64,000 nt of DNA from Hygrophila difformis (lineage: Eukaryota; Streptophyta; Magnoliopsida; Lamiales; Acanthaceae): assembly GCA_030278955.1 (NCBI GenBank), contig JAOANR010000002.1, positions 8,049,982 to 8,113,981 of the forward strand, read 5' to 3'. Under the pieces are notes generated by a model that was not told the origin of the DNA, ran no database searches, and saw only the letters and a program-made list of their open reading frames with translations. Shown here piece after piece: positions 1 through 12,750 of the stretch; the stretch's first letter is position 1; every line of letters starts with the position of its first letter. The translations under genes were made by a program, and so were the position numbers.

Positions 1-99
1 GGTAAAATAAACCCCACGAACTCCCTCACAATCATTCTCTTTACTATCGATGATCCTCCTCTACATCGAATTTTGGGATAATGATTGTGGCCATTGCAG

Positions 100-285
100 C
101 TGATCAATCCTCAGGTGGAGGTGGTCACGGTGGAGAACACACCGGACGATCCTAGGCAGAGGAAACCCGACATCACAAAGGCGAAGGAGGTGCTCGGGTG
201 GGAGCCCAAGATCAAGCTGCGCGACGGGATCCTCCTTATGGAAGAGGATTTCCGATCGAGGATCGGGATTTCGAGGACCACCTAA
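100..285 (+). CDS. UXS: UDP-glucuronic acid decarboxylase (UDP-xylose synthase), last exon, partial
   Basis: This is the final coding exon of a UDP-glucuronate decarboxylase, the NAD-dependent short-chain dehydrogenase/reductase enzyme that converts UDP-glucuronic acid to UDP-xylose for cell-wall xylan and glycoproteins. A splice acceptor (tgcag) ends at 99 and the frame runs to a TAA at 283-285. The 61 residues contain the family's conserved C-terminal signature VENTPDDPRQRKPDITKAK followed by LGWEP and an LRDG block. The catalytic YxxxK and Rossmann fold lie upstream, outside the window. The isoform (membrane-anchored or cytosolic) cannot be told from this exon. The reading frame is undamaged, so the gene is probably functional. 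Family assignment is secure from the C-terminal signature; the exact paralogue is unknown. Confidence 0.88.
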   Translation: MINPQVEVVTVENTPDDPRQRKPDITKAKEVLGWEPKIKLRDGILLMEEDFRSRIGISRTT

Positions 286-693
286 TGAGTGTTTATGGTA
301 TCAAAAAATTGAACTACTATGACAAAGAAGCTTGACTTGTGGCCTCATTACTAAATAATTTGGTGGAATTGAACCAGGTTTGAGGATCAAGATCGATTTT
401 TTTTTTAATATTATTATTATTATTATTATTATTTTAATCAATATATTTTTGAAAAATTGTGTGAATCTTTAGAAGAAAAATTAGAAACTGAAGCAATTAT
501 TCACCCATTGCTCGTTGCTCTTATCACAGGCGATAATTGAAAAAACAAAACAAAACAAAAAAGAAAATAAAGAACTTTAATTTATAGAGGGAGGCATCTT
601 GTACTAGGAAGTTGAAATTCATTTCAGTAACAACATTTTAACGGTGTTGTGTTGACAGCCAAACTGTATGAAAAGAATATTAAGTAGTTATAA
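286..693. other. 3' flank of UXS, no gene
   Basis: AT-rich downstream sequence, presumably the UXS 3' UTR and spacer. It contains an (ATT)n microsatellite at about 408-435 and A-rich runs near 540-570. I see no open frame or RNA gene. Confidence 0.6.
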
Positions 694-695
694 TA

Positions 696-1203
696 TTCCC
701 TCCATTCCTTTTTAGTTGTTTTTTTTAGAGACTAAAAAGTATTTCAAAATAGTTGTCACTTATAGGTAGTTATGCTATGTTTTTACTATATTATCCTTCA
801 CTTTATATAAATGCTACTCCCTCCGTCCCATTTAACTTGTCCTCTTTCACTTCTGCACACAATCCAACGCACTTTTTTAACGGTTAATATCTAAAAATAT
901 GTACAATGAAAAATTATACAAAATATATAGTATAAAACTACATGATTATACGATTCTAACAAGACCCAACTCGACTATTTTTTTCAAAATATATACTTGC
1001 AATAAAATTGAGTCAAAGCTGTATAATGAACAGTGTAAAAAAGTCAAACAAGACGAGTGTAGTGGGACGGAGGGAGTATTTTTTGAAATTTACTGTTACA
1101 AAAGAGTTTAGTTGAAGGGTAAAAATGAAAATTTATGAGTTAATTAATGCAAATCTTGGTTATTGAAATTGAGTTGAAAGAGACGAGTAAGGAATGGAGG
1201 GAG
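696..1203. mobile_element. Stowaway-type MITE (outer, interrupted)
   Basis: The ends are an inverted repeat: TTCCCTCCATTCCTT from 696 and AAGGAATGGAGGGAG ending at 1203, flanked by TA at 694-695 and 1204-1205, the Tc1/mariner target duplication. About 246 bp belong to this element and the rest is the second MITE inserted at 815-1078. It has no coding capacity. One base differs between the two termini. Confidence 0.85.
817..1076. mobile_element. Stowaway MITE nested inside the 696-1203 MITE
   Basis: A 260-bp element with near-perfect termini CTCCCTCCGTCCC (817-829) and GGGACGGAGGGAG (1064-1076) and TA on both sides (815-816, 1077-1078). The interior resembles the copies at 60775-60995 and, more weakly, 59053-59313 (shared stretch around 'cacacaatccaacgca'), so these form one family. 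The open frame at 899-1111 lies inside it and is not a gene. Confidence 0.92.
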
Positions 1204-1206
1204 TAA

Positions 1207-1858
1207 TATAATAATATGGGTGAATTTATTGTTAACTACAATCCTGTCTGGATTCATTGATGAACAGTATAAAGAGGAAGGCAGCATCATTCATCAATAA
1301 CTTTCAACTACCAATTAAATAGTAAAATGAAAGGCCAAAAGGCCATACCAAATATTTTTGGGACCTCAAAACTTTAATAATATTAGGGATAGAAATAATT
1401 GAACATATGAAATTTTCCAAAAATGTGGAGGTGAAGATGCGTTCACTAATTAGCTACGGAGATTTATTTATAGCAACAGCAGCATGGGGTCACAAGAATT
1501 ATTACAAAGACATTTGAATTAGGACCGACCACATTAATACAGATTTCCAATTCCTTCTTTTTTTCATTTTCTCTTCTATTGTTCCTTTAAAATAAATAAT
1601 CTTCTCTCTCGGGATGAGTACTTAGCCCAAGTGGTTAAGTTCTCTGACTTCCAACGGAATGTTGGAGGTTCGATTCCCACCGGCCCCCTATCCCTCCCCT
1701 TTATTCCCCTTTGTAATTGTGTGACATGGGCTCCCACCACCCCTTTCCCAGGCCTTCAATGGCTCATCCAAAAAAAAAAAAAATAATCCTCTCTCTCTCT
1801 CATGTACCCTAAAACAAATCATATAGTAGTAATTTCTAAAATGCAAGCGATTTCATTT
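1207..1858. repeat. ~650-bp direct repeat flanking the MULE, left copy
   Basis: The segment from 'tataataatatggg' to 'gcgatttcattt' is repeated in the same orientation at 38943-39605. The copies differ by a few substitutions (for example cctgtctgg against catgtctgg), a 4-bp indel near 1315 and homopolymer lengths. Both contain the same SINE with the same target duplication, so the repeat arose after the SINE inserted. It directly abuts the left end of the MULE. No gene is visible in it. Confidence 0.93.
1611..1781 (+). mobile_element. tRNA-derived SINE, family A
   Basis: RNA polymerase III box A is seen as tagcccaagtggttaag and box B as ggttcgattcccacc, followed by a tRNA-unrelated body and an A-tail. 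The flanking duplication aataatc(t/c)tctctctc lies at 1595-1610 and 1782-1797. The same insertion is seen in the right repeat copy (39351-39526), and a third family member lies at 41153-41331 on the minus strand. Confidence 0.92.
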
Positions 1859-1860
1859 AT

Positions 1861-1954
1861 GAAAAAAGTGTTTTACACCCACCACTTAAAAGACAACTTC
1901 TATACCCGAAATGACAAAAAACCCTTCGGTCGGGTACTTCGATCGGACCGATCG
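1861..1954 (+). repeat. MULE left terminal inverted repeat
   Basis: Reads inward through a ttttacacccacc block, then acccgaaatgacaaaaaacc, then a cttcggtcgg box and a palindromic gatcggaccgatc core. The reverse complement of 38814-38916 matches with scattered substitutions and short indels. The palindromic core is repeated near both MULE gene starts. Confidence 0.88.
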
Positions 1955-2187
1955 ATATGAAATAGGCCGACCGAAGTGCCTATTAATTAAGTATGCTTAG
2001 TTGAGCTTCGTTCGCGAGAAAACCTTCGATCGCCCAATGTGGTGGCTTCGACCGAAATACAAATAGCCGACCGAAGTGCCTATTACTCTAATAATTGCTA
2101 TTTTTATTGAAAATTTATTTTGATTTTGTTTTCATTACTATATATTATATTATTTGAAATTGTATATATTTATTTTGTTTTAGTATG
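1955..2187. promoter_or_regulatory. MULE subterminal region with GGTCGG/CCGACC boxes
   Basis: Several further copies of the ggccgaccgaag and cttcg.tcg boxes occur at about 1966-2080, in both orientations. They are also clustered in the right arm. Such clusters usually bind the transposase; that role is inferred. Confidence 0.5.
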
Positions 2188-2327
2188 ATGGAAATCATTA
2201 TTATTATATTTGATGTATTTATTATATAATTATTAATAATTAAATTATATATTATATTTATTATATTTTTGGTGTATTTGGAAATTTTAATGTATTAATT
2301 ATATTTATGATACCAATAATGATATTA

Positions 2328-2359
<32 letters not shown>

Positions 2360-3278
2360 TAAATTATTATTATTTAATTATTATATTTACTATATAATAT
2401 TGTATTTTAAATTGTATATATTATTATTTCTAATATTAATTAGTATTATGGAAATCATTATTATTATATTTGATGTATTTATTATATAATTATTATTAAT
2501 TAAATTATATATTATATTTATTATATTTTTGGTGTATTTGGAAATTTTATTGTATTAATTGTATTTATGATACCAATAATGATATTATTGTTATTATTAT
2601 TATTATTTAAATTATTATTATTTAATTATTATATTTACTATATAATATTGTATTTTAAATTGTATATATTATTATTTCTAATATTAATTAGTATTATGGA
2701 AATCATTATTATTATATTTGATGTATTGATTATATAATTATTATTAATTAAATTATATATTATATTTATTATATTTTTGGTGTATTTGGAAATTTTAATG
2801 TATTAATTGTATTTATGATACCAATAATGATATTATTGTTATTATTATTATTATTATTTAAATTATTACTCCCTCCGTCCCACTCCAAGTGTGTTGTTAC
2901 TGTTGGGCACGAGAATTAAGGTAGAGTTGGTTTGTGAGTATATGGTGGGGTCCACATAGTTGTTGGAGGGAAAAATTATTTCTATTTATAGAAAGAAGAC
3001 ATTTGTAATGGGACATCCAAAAATAGTAAGTAGGACATTTGGAATGGGACGGAGGGAGTATTATTTAATTATTATATTTACTATATAATATTGTATTTTA
3101 AATTGTATATATTATTATTTCTAATATTAATTAGTATTATTGAAATCATTATTATTATATTTGATGTATTTATTATATAATTTTTATTAATTAAATTATA
3201 TATTATATTTATTATATTTTTGGTGTGTTTGGACATTTTAATGTATTAATTATATTTATGATACCAATAATGATATTA

Positions 3279-3310
<32 letters not shown>

Positions 3311-3420
3311 TAAATTATTATTATTTAATTATTATATTTACTATATAATATTGTATTTTAAATTTGTATATATTATTATTTCTAATATTAATTAGTATTA
3401 CGGAAATCATTATTATTATA
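2188..3420. repeat. AT-rich tandem repeat, ~250-265-bp unit, left MULE arm
   Basis: Units begin at the recurring 'ggaaatcattatt' at about 2189, 2450, 2698, 3139 and 3403, giving a period of roughly 250-265 bp once the MITE at 2869-3058 is removed. The array is interrupted at 3425 by the Gypsy array and resumes at 27266 with the same unit. Each unit contains (ATT)n runs. It is noncoding. Confidence 0.9.
2869..3058. mobile_element. Stowaway MITE in the MULE arm
   Basis: A 190-bp element with termini CTCCCTCCGTCCC (2869-2881) and GGGACGGAGGGAG (3046-3058) and TA at 2867-2868 and 3059-3060. The interior differs from the 817-1076 element, so it is another Stowaway subfamily. It splits one AT-rich tandem unit cleanly. 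Confidence 0.93.
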
Positions 3421-3425
3421 TTTGA

Positions 3426-6400
3426 TGTAACGCCCCGAAAATTCAAACCTAATTTTCGGAAGCATTACCACCGTACTAACTATTCTAAACTAGTGGCCAG
3501 CTAACTTAGAACAGCTAGTACAAGGTTGAGCACAAACCTATAGTGATTATCTGATTAACCAATTAAATGCGGAAGCTAAAACAATTAAAACACATACATA
3601 TAATAAGTATCAACATAAACTTCATATAGTTATCCAACATAAACTCCAAGCTACAAGCCTCATGAATCTAAAGCAGGCAACAAGTCAATTATCTCAAATA
3701 AAGGACTACCGGCCCAAATTCATAAATCACACATGGCCACAGGCCAATAATAGAATGTAAATCCTAGGCTCACTGGCCTCAACTAGCAGAATACCAAATA
3801 CCAACAATTAATAATAAGTATATCACACACATAAAAGAAAATACGACATAATATCATATCTATGTGATCTCTCAAACCCAACCCGATTCATGCTTCAGCG
3901 CCTCCAGGAGGATCTATAAAATAAACAAAGCAAGGAGTCCGTACAATGTACTGAGCAAGGGATATACGTGCAGGGGAATTAAGGGGGAACAGTTAAGAAT
4001 AAGCAGAATATAAATAAAACATAATACAACTAAAGCAGAATATAAATAAAGCAGAATATAACTAAAGCAGAATATAAATAAAGCAGAATATAACTAAAGC
4101 AGAATATAAATAAAGAGGATATAAATAAAGCAGATAAAACATCACACCGTCCCATACCGGTGCTTCAACCACAACATACAACTGACATAAATAAAACATC
4201 ACACCGTCCCATACCGGTGCTTTAACCACAAACATACAATTTATGCAAATGATGGATGGCCTAACATACACCTATCTACCCTATATGCAAATGCAATGAA
4301 TATGCCTAGCCGGAGACCTAAAAACCCGGGCGGTATGAACCCACGGGTGAGGATATCATCAACTCCAACCCGTTACAGGGTAACATACACCATCCCAGCA
4401 GGGACCACAGGCATCACAGCCCAAATCATCCACCCCGAAGGGCCAACAGACACAACAGCCAATCATCTCCGGCATAATAGCCAAGAATCCACCCCGAAGG
4501 GCCAACAGACATAACAGCCAATAATCCACCCCGTAGGGCCATCGGGACTCAACAACACCTGTGAAGGCTGCCCGATCAATCAGAACAACCCATCGGGTTA
4601 ATAGACGTCAATTCCAATGCAATAACATGCATATGACAATACCATGATGTTCAAGCACCTAATCACTAGGTTCGCATGCTTAACAATACATAAAGAATCA
4701 ATATATAGCCCCTAGGCTAAGGCAACGGTTAACGATCCATTAATCCACATATAATTAACAATATCATGATACTACAAATCCTCCAAGCAATTCAACAATT
4801 GGAGCGAGGATTCGACAAGAACACACGAATAGGCATCCATCACCATCTAAGCAATATGGTAACCCGATAAGTGTCGTATCATCTAAATTATCATACCGCA
4901 AGCTTAAACCATCATTAATATTGTGAATAATAAACATGCGAATCAACGGAATAGGAAACGAGCAAAACTCCAATATTACCCCAACACACATAAAAATGCA
5001 AGCATAACCCTTGCCTTTTATAATCAATCTCTAAAGCTTCCTTCTTGTGAAATCTTCAACCTTCCAATGGTGCCATTACCAACTCACGGTTGCTCCCTAT
5101 AAAATAATATCATCATAAGAATTAAAGGAAATAATTCTCACAACATCAACACCATATTTCCCTAACTCCAACACCCACATCGGCCTCCAAACTCCTTAAC
5201 AATCCACTAAAATCCACAACTCCAAATATCGCAAGCAATTTACCAAATCCCCTAATCTAATAAATCAAGCCACATCCAAGAACATTAGTTAATTAAATTA
5301 ACTAGCACCAATGGATCATATAGCAACATAGTATTAGAAAACACTAAAATAACCAACAAAAACTCATAACTATCTATTCACAAAATCCTTAACATGAGAT
5401 AATACAATTGATTCAACCCCTAAAATATTCCACATGGTTTAAAAGAGTTTTTATGCAAATTCCCACCATTATTTTAAAATATTAATCAATAAATTCCACA
5501 ACAATAATATCCAATTTCATCTCCATTTTCCAATTACTAATTTATTTAAAATCACATCTTTAATATTAAGCTCCGAATTACCAAAATAACATCAAGCACC
5601 CATGAATAGTAATTAACATATTCCAATATCAATAGCCCAATAAAATAAGGTTATCCATGTTCACTCTAACAAGTCAAAACCTCATATGCCAATTTAAGTC
5701 CAACTTCCAAAAACAATTCAATACCCACACACTTTAATCATATCTCGTTCCGAATAATTAAAAGGGTAGGGTTGGTAATATTACACAAACCATCAATAAC
5801 CAATTATCAAATGAAGATTTAAATCAACATCTTTAACAATTAAACTCAAATACCCAACCAAGTACATTTTTAACATTTCAATTAAGCATACCAATAATAT
5901 AAATAGATCCATATAAATAAAATTTAGCATATTCCAATAACTCAATTACTCCACTTGACAATTTAAACTCCAAATCCCACCCTCTTTTATTATTCAAGAA
6001 TTAATCTATTAATTCAAAAGTTCCCATCAAGTCTCAATTCACAATTAAACTTTAATAATTCAAAAGCTTCCCAATAAACTTCATTCCTACACTACCAAGC
6101 CAATTCATAATTACCCAAAGGATTCACAAACCCATATGCATTGAACATAAAGAATTAAATAGTACAAAATCAATTAAAAGCTAACAATCTTCTCATTATT
6201 CACATATATTTCAAACTCTTCATGCCACTTTCTAAAATCTAATAACTTAATCAATTACAATAAATTATACTCAATTTACTCACAATCCAAGCATGTTCAA
6301 CATCAACAAATACTAAGCCGATTCAAGAATTTCCCTACACATCCCTTCCAATATCATATACTAGTTTATCAAATATATCACCAACTAGTTCGGCACTTCT

Positions 6401-7379
6401 CGATCTTCAAACACTCAATTAAATCAACACTTGGGCAGAATCCACCACCCACAATCTTGTCATAACCTCAATAACCAAATTAAGCTTTTAATTTAACAAT
6501 CACCAACTCAAAAATCAATTCCAAGAGTCAAGAATCACCTTGAACAAACCCTCAAATACTCATACATTCATAGAACACCTTAGACACGAAAATCCCCTTC
6601 AATACCACAATTAAGTATCAAATTCAATTAATTCTATAGAATACCTAAATAAAGGAACAATATCTACCACCACTGCCGCACTATCCAGACATCACAATCA
6701 CCACCAACACACCACCCTCGTCGGAGGGTGGCTCGACGCCGACAAGCATTGGAGCAGCCGCTGCTCTTCACAGCGGGCAACAGCCCGCAGTTGTAACAGC
6801 GTCGCGCAATGACGCGACGCATCCTCCACCATGTCGTGACATGGGTCGCCGGTTAATCCACCCTCCCGACGCCGCCACGACGTCGATCCGGCAGTCCCCC
6901 GGTCGTTGTTCTAAACTCGGCAGAAAAGGAAGAAAGAAACAGGGGAAAGGGGAAGACGGGAAGAAGAGGAAGAAAACACTCCAAATCCTTACCTCCTGTG
7001 ATGTGTGTTCTCCTTCAAGCTTGAAATTGGCACCTCCAATTCCTCTTCATTGCTACGATTTCACCATCTCTATGAGCCCTATTTGGCCTTTTGCAAAGTG
7101 ACGGGATTTTGGGGGGGAGAGATGTGCCCAATCTATTCCAAAAATCTGATATATGTAAATAAGGGTATGGATCCGGGTCAAAACATAGGGTCATGGATTA
7201 TTGGGTTGTGGGCTAGTCTTAATGTCTTATTTCCCTTTTTCAAGTGTTATTGGATTGAGCTCTCCAATTAATTCCAAATCAATTATAATATTATGAGTCC
7301 AAAGTGAAATACCAATAACTTCACTTTATTAATCATAATTAATTAAATTAATCATGAAGTAATTAATCGGGATGTTACA
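3426..7379 (-). repeat. Gypsy LTR A (3' LTR in element sense)
   Basis: A 3954-bp LTR bounded by TGTAAC and GTTACA. It contains a short tandem block of 'gcagaatataaataaa' units at about 4050-4140 and two copies of a cggtgcttyaaccacaa segment. The open frames at 4062, 4296, 4764, 6841 and 7005 recur in every LTR copy without protein similarity and are not annotated as genes. Confidence 0.93.
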
Positions 7380-7380
7380 T

Positions 7381-7396
7381 TCTCTCCCCCTTTAGG
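7381..7396 (-). other. Polypurine tract of the Gypsy array, first internal region
   Basis: On the minus strand this reads cctaaagggggagaga, directly next to LTR A. This is the expected site for plus-strand DNA priming and fixes the element's orientation. Confidence 0.8.
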
Positions 7397-7496
7397 ATCA
7401 TTTGTCCTCGAATGATGTAAGGGTATTGACTAGTAGGTTATCTCAACTAAGGTCCCACTCTGGACACGTTTCTCAATGTTTCATTCATCTCGGACA

Positions 7497-8330
7497 TCAT
7501 ATCTTCAATCCAATGAGTGTCTGTATAAACTTCATACTACCTAACTCATCAGGTAGTACTAATACTAGTGTCTCAGTCACTTCCCTCATCAAAAGTTCAA
7601 ATGCATGCTCGCATTCATCATCCCACTGAAATCTGACATACTTCCTCAACAATCTTGTCAATGGTCTAGCAATACCACAAAACCCCTCAATAAATCTGCG
7701 GTAGTAGCCAACAAGACTCGAGAAACTTCGGATCTCTCCCACATTCTTCGGGGCTTGTCATTTTAACGCAGCTTCTACCTTTGCATGATCAACTGATATA
7801 CCTTCGCCAGAAATAATGTGTCCTAGAAAAGGCACCCTTTCCAATCAAAATTCACATTTAGAGAGTTTAGCATACAATTTAAGCTCCAACCGTATAATCA
7901 GAACTATTACCAAATGACCCGTATGTGCCTCACAAGTCAGCGAATAAACCAGGATATCATCTATGAACACAACCACACACACATCCAGCAGGGGACGGAA
8001 TACCCTACGCATAAGATCCGTGAAGATCGCTGGTGCGTTAGTCAAACCAAAAGGCATGACCGTGAATTCAAAGTATCCATAACGAGTTCTAAAAGTTGTC
8101 TTAGGCCTATCAGCCTCCGCCACCCTTATGTGGTAGTAGCCCGATCTCAAATCAATCTTACTGTAAACACTGACCCCTCTCAACTGATCAAACAGATCCT
8201 CAATCCAACGTAAAAGATATTTATTCTTCACTGTGACCCAGTTCAACCCTCTATAATCGATACACATCCGCATCGAACCATCCTTCTTCATAACAAACAA
8301 CACAGGAGCTCTCCAAGATGAGCTACTCAT
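7497..8330 (-). pseudogene. Gypsy reverse transcriptase fragment (first internal copy)
   Basis: On the minus strand 8330-7845 encodes the RT fingers and palm: [38 protein letters not shown] and the catalytic FIDDILVYS. After KCEF the frame hits TGA where chromoviruses have Trp, and a second Trp-to-TGA change follows before the next open piece (7742-7497), which carries the SLVGYYRRFIEGF connection motif and ends soon after. RNase H and integrase are missing. This is a decayed pol relic, unable to make a full enzyme. The stops look like G-to-A changes in TGG codons. Confidence 0.88.
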
Positions 8331-8486
8331 CTGGATATATCCTTACTAATAAGCTCGTTCAACTGATCCTTCAACTCCTTCCTTTAGTATGAGCCATCCG
8401 TAAGGAGCTTTAGAAATATGATGGTAAAATAAGTCTCCCGTGCAGGTGGGAGACCTTGAATTTCGTCGGGAAATACATACCCGAAC

Positions 8487-8993
8487 TTAGATACAACAGG
8501 GACATTCGAAACAGCTGGAACCTCTGCTCGAAGATCCCTCATTTTTCATAGGGAGAAAACAACCCCTACGCATCAAATCACAAAAAGAAGCAACGGAAAC
8601 CACACTAATAACAGGTGGAATCAAAATAGATCGGTAAGAAACATGCTTACCCCAAATGACCCGAAAGGATATTCGTGGAACACCACAATAAATCACAGCA
8701 CGTTTGCAAGTAAGCCAATCCATACCCAATATCACATCAAAATAAACCAGGCCAGAAACCATCAGGTCTACCCTTAACTCACGACCTTCGATGCACAACA
8801 CATCTTGCCGCATATGATCACTTTTAAAATATATACATATATATACGGCCCAATGGCAGAGATTAGCATGTGGTAGAGCGCCAACAGTCCTACTATCATG
8901 CTCACGAATTAAATTGAGAATCTCGAATGAACAAGAGATTCTAGAGTCGAACACAGTACCCGCAGCACAATTTGCAATAACAATAATTCCCAT
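8487..8993 (-). pseudogene. Gypsy aspartic protease fragment
   Basis: The minus-strand frame contains the retroviral-type protease neighbourhood: FDSRISCSFEIL, where intact relatives read FDSGASCSF, and further on FDVILGMDWL. The catalytic DSG triad is altered to DSR, so activity is unlikely. It precedes the RT fragment in the element's sense direction. No gag or zinc knuckle is recognisable upstream of it. Confidence 0.8.
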
Positions 8994-9600
8994 AACAAGG
9001 AAACGAGCTTGCCTCGTTGCAAATTATTTCATCTAATTAACCCAACTATATCCTCACTGGCATACACTACAATGAGTTACCATCGTCTTTAGCATGCAAA
9101 CGATATGCTAATATTGATGTCACCCTAGTTTGTTATTCCACCAGGAAGACTTGCTAATTCCATCTCACTCTCTGGGGTACTTCAAACCCTTCTGGATATC
9201 ACCCACAATATTGCTTTCACATAGAACACCATTCGAATAGCCCGGCTCCCAAGAACCAACCTCTCATCTCATAAGTGAGTTGATCTTAACCACAACATTA
9301 ACAAATAATGTTAGCAGAAATCACCAATCGTTCACCAAACAGTATATAAAACAACAAAATAATATATAAAACAACAAAAATAAATAAATAATCAAGGGTG
9401 ATTCACAGTCGTCAATGACTATGAGATAACAAGGATCCTAACTGGAGTACCACGGTTCCCTCACAGTTCCCCAACTGTGAATTAACATGGTCTGCGAAGA
9501 ATTCATCAGATGTAATAAAATACAATCCTATGCTATATGTACCCCACACACAGCTCACCACCTATGTCTACACAAGTTTTAACCAGATATAAGAGCACAG
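8994..9600 (-). other. Gypsy leader between PBS and protease relic, no gene seen
   Basis: About 600 bp follow the primer binding site in the element's sense direction. An intact chromovirus would hold gag nearby, but I find no gag-like frame or CCHC motif here. The A-rich stretch near 9340-9390 is low complexity. Confidence 0.6.
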
Positions 9601-9612
9601 GCTCTGATACCA
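9601..9612 (-). other. Primer binding site, initiator tRNA-Met
   Basis: The minus strand reads TGGTATCAGAGC a few bases inside LTR B, the usual plant Gypsy site for minus-strand priming by initiator tRNA-Met. Confidence 0.9.
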
Positions 9613-12600
9613 CTCTGTAACGCCCCGAAAATTCAAACCTAATTTTCGGAAGCATTACCACCGTACTAACTATTCTAAACTAGTGGCCAGCTAACTTAGA
9701 ACAGCTAGTACAAGGTTGAGCACAAACCTATAGTGATTATCTGATTAACCAATTAAATGCGGAAGCTAAAACAATTAAAACACATACATATAATAAGTAT
9801 CAACATAAACTTCATATAGTTATCCAACATAAACTCCAAGCTACAAGCCTCATGAATCTAAAGCAGGCAACAAGTCAATTATCTCAAATAAAGGACTACC
9901 GGCCCAAATTCATAAATCACACATGGCCACAAGCCAATAATAGAATGTAAATCCTAGGCTCACTGGCCTCAACTAGCAGAATACGAAATACCAACAATTA
10001 ATAATAAGTATATCACACACATAAAAGAAAATACGACATAATATCATATCTATGTGATCTCTCAAACCCAACCCGATTCATGCTTCAGCGCCTCCAGGAG
10101 GATCTATAAAATAAACAAAGCAAGGAGTCCGTACAATGTACTGAGCAAGGGATATACGTGCAGGGGAATTAAGGGGGAACAGTTAAGAATAAGCAGAATA
10201 TAAATAAAACATAATACAACTAAAGCAGAATATAAATAAAGCAGAATATAACTAAAGCAGAATATAAATAAAGCAGAATATAACTAAAGCAGAATATAAA
10301 TAAAGAGGATATAAATAAAGCAGATAAAACATCACACCGTCCCATACCGGTGCTTCAACCACAACATACAACTGACATAAATAAAACATCACACCGTCCC
10401 ATACCGGTGCTTTAACCACAAACATACAATTTATGCAAATGATGGATGGCCTAACATACACCTATCTACCCTATATGCAAATGCAATGAATATGCCTAGC
10501 CGGCAACCTAAAAACCCGGGCGGTATGAACCCACGGGTGAGGATATCATCAACTCCAACCCGTTACAGGGTAACATACACCATCCCAGCAGGGACCACAG
10601 GCATCACAGCCCAAATCATCCACCCCGAAGGGCCAACAGGCACAACAGCCAATCATCTCCGGCATAATAGCCAAGAATCCACCCCGAAGGGCCAACAGAC
10701 ATAACAGCCAATAATCCACCCCGTAGGGCCATCGGGACTCAACAACACCTGTGAAGGCTGCCCGATCAATCAGAACAACCCATCGGGTTAATAGACGTCA
10801 ATTCCAATGCAATAACATGCATATGACAATACCATGATGTTCAAGCACCTAATCACTAGGTTCGCATGCTTAACAATACATAAAGAATCAATATATAGCC
10901 CCTAGGCTAAGGCAACGGTTAACGATCCATTAATCCACATATAATTAACAATATCATGATACTACAAATCCTCCAAGCAATTCAACAATTGGAGCGAGGA
11001 ATTCGACAAGAACACACGAATAGGCATCCATCACCATCTAAGCAATATGGTAACCCGATAAGTGTCGTATCATCTAAATTATCATACCGCAAGCTTAAAC
11101 CATCATTAATATTGTGAATAATAAACATGCTAATCAACGGAATAGGAAACGAGCAAAACTCCAATATTACCCCAACACACATAAAAATACAAGCATAACC
11201 CTTGCCTTTTATAATCAATCTCTAAAGCTTCCTTCTTGTGAAATCTTCAACCTTCCAATGGTGCCATTACCAACTCACGGTTGCTCCCTATAAAATAATA
11301 TCATCATAAGAATTAAATGAAATAATTCTCACAACATCAATACCATATTTCCCTAACTCCAACACCCACATCGGCCTCCAAACTCCTTAACAATCCACTA
11401 AAATCCACAACTCCAAATATCGCAAGCAATTTACCAAATCCCCTAATCTAATAAATCAAGCCACATCCAAGAACATTAGTTAATTAAATTAACTAGCACC
11501 AATGGATCATATAGCAACATAGTATTAGAAAACACTAAAATAACCAACAAAAACTCATAACTATCTATTCACAAAATCCTTAACATGAGATAATACAATT
11601 GATTCAACCCCTAAAATATTCCACATGGTTTAAAAGAGTTTTTATGCAAATTCCCACCATTATTTTAAAATATTAATCAATAAATTCCACAACAATAATA
11701 TCCAATTTCATCTCCATTTTCCAATTACTAATTTATTTAAAATCACATCTTTAATATTAAGCTCCGAATTACCAAAATAACATCAAGCACCCATGAATAG
11801 TAATTAACATATTCCAATATCCATAGCCCAATAAAATAAGGTTATCCATGTTCACTCTAACAAGTCAAAACCTCATATGCCAATTTAAGTCCAACTTCCA
11901 AAAACAATTCAATACCCACACACTTTAATCATATCTCGTTCCGAATAATTAAAAGGGTAGGGTTGGTAATATTACACAAACCATCAATAACCAATTATCA
12001 AATGAAGATTTAAATCAACATCTTTAACAATTAAACTCAAATACCCAACCAAGTACTGTAACATCCCGATTAATTAACGCATAATTAATTTAATTAATTG
12101 TGGTTATTAATAAAGAATTTACTATATGGATATTTTGTAGGTATGATTTTAACAAAATGGAAGAATAAGTGGGTTCAAACCCACCAAAAAAAAATAAGAG
12201 CTCAAGTGCTCAAATGTGTGCAATGTGGTCAATACAAGTGGTGTAACCCATTAACCCACCTTCCGACCCGATCCATCCTCCAAACCGGGTTGACCCACAT
12301 CCCTTATAATCCCCAAATCAGCCCCCTTAGTCCATTTTTCAGATTTCACAATGGAGACTAGGGCTTATTCCCGTTTTTGAGGAGACAAGAGAAGAAATGG
12401 AGTTCTTGTGAGAGATTGAGCAAGTTTGAGCTCAAATCTAGCTAGGGGATTGCTTGTATATGTCTTGGTAAGTGATTTCCACACCTTACAACTTGTTTTT
12501 GATGAGTTTTGAAGTGGGTTTGATGGTTGTTGTTGGTGGTGACGGGAATGAAGGTTTTTGGATGATTTTGGTTGGATTTTTTGTAGATCGGCTTGAATTG

Positions 12601-12750
12601 AAGCTTGTAATCGACGAATCGGAGGCCGATTTTTGTTGAAAGACATCAGGCAAGGGATTATATTGCTTAAATTACGTGTTTGGGGGGTATTTGGGGGTCG
12701 GATTCCGGCGAAATCGCCGGAAAACCGATTGGAAAATCGGAGAAGACGAT

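Noticed and set aside
1628..1679. A genuine tRNA gene (and 39370, 40055, 62410)
   Set aside because: Boxes A and B are present but the cloverleaf does not close and the sequence continues into SINE bodies with A-tails and target duplications.
2307..2489. Hydrophobic 60-codon frame rich in Leu and Ile
   Set aside because: Artefact of (ATT)n repeats in the AT-rich tandem array.
4062..5027. Short open frames in the Gypsy LTRs (also at 10252-11218 and 23948-24914)
   Set aside because: They recur only because the LTR is repeated three times, lie partly in low-complexity tandem sequence, lack protein similarity and change length with single-base indels between copies.
6841..7271. Basic, Lys/Arg-rich frame near the end of each 3954-bp LTR
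   Set aside because: It is antisense to the element and its composition reflects a GC-rich LTR segment; no known domain.
12098..12646. Opposed open frames in the 2666-bp LTR (also 18143-18691)
   Set aside because: Same LTR sequence duplicated; no recognisable motif and overlapping on both strands.
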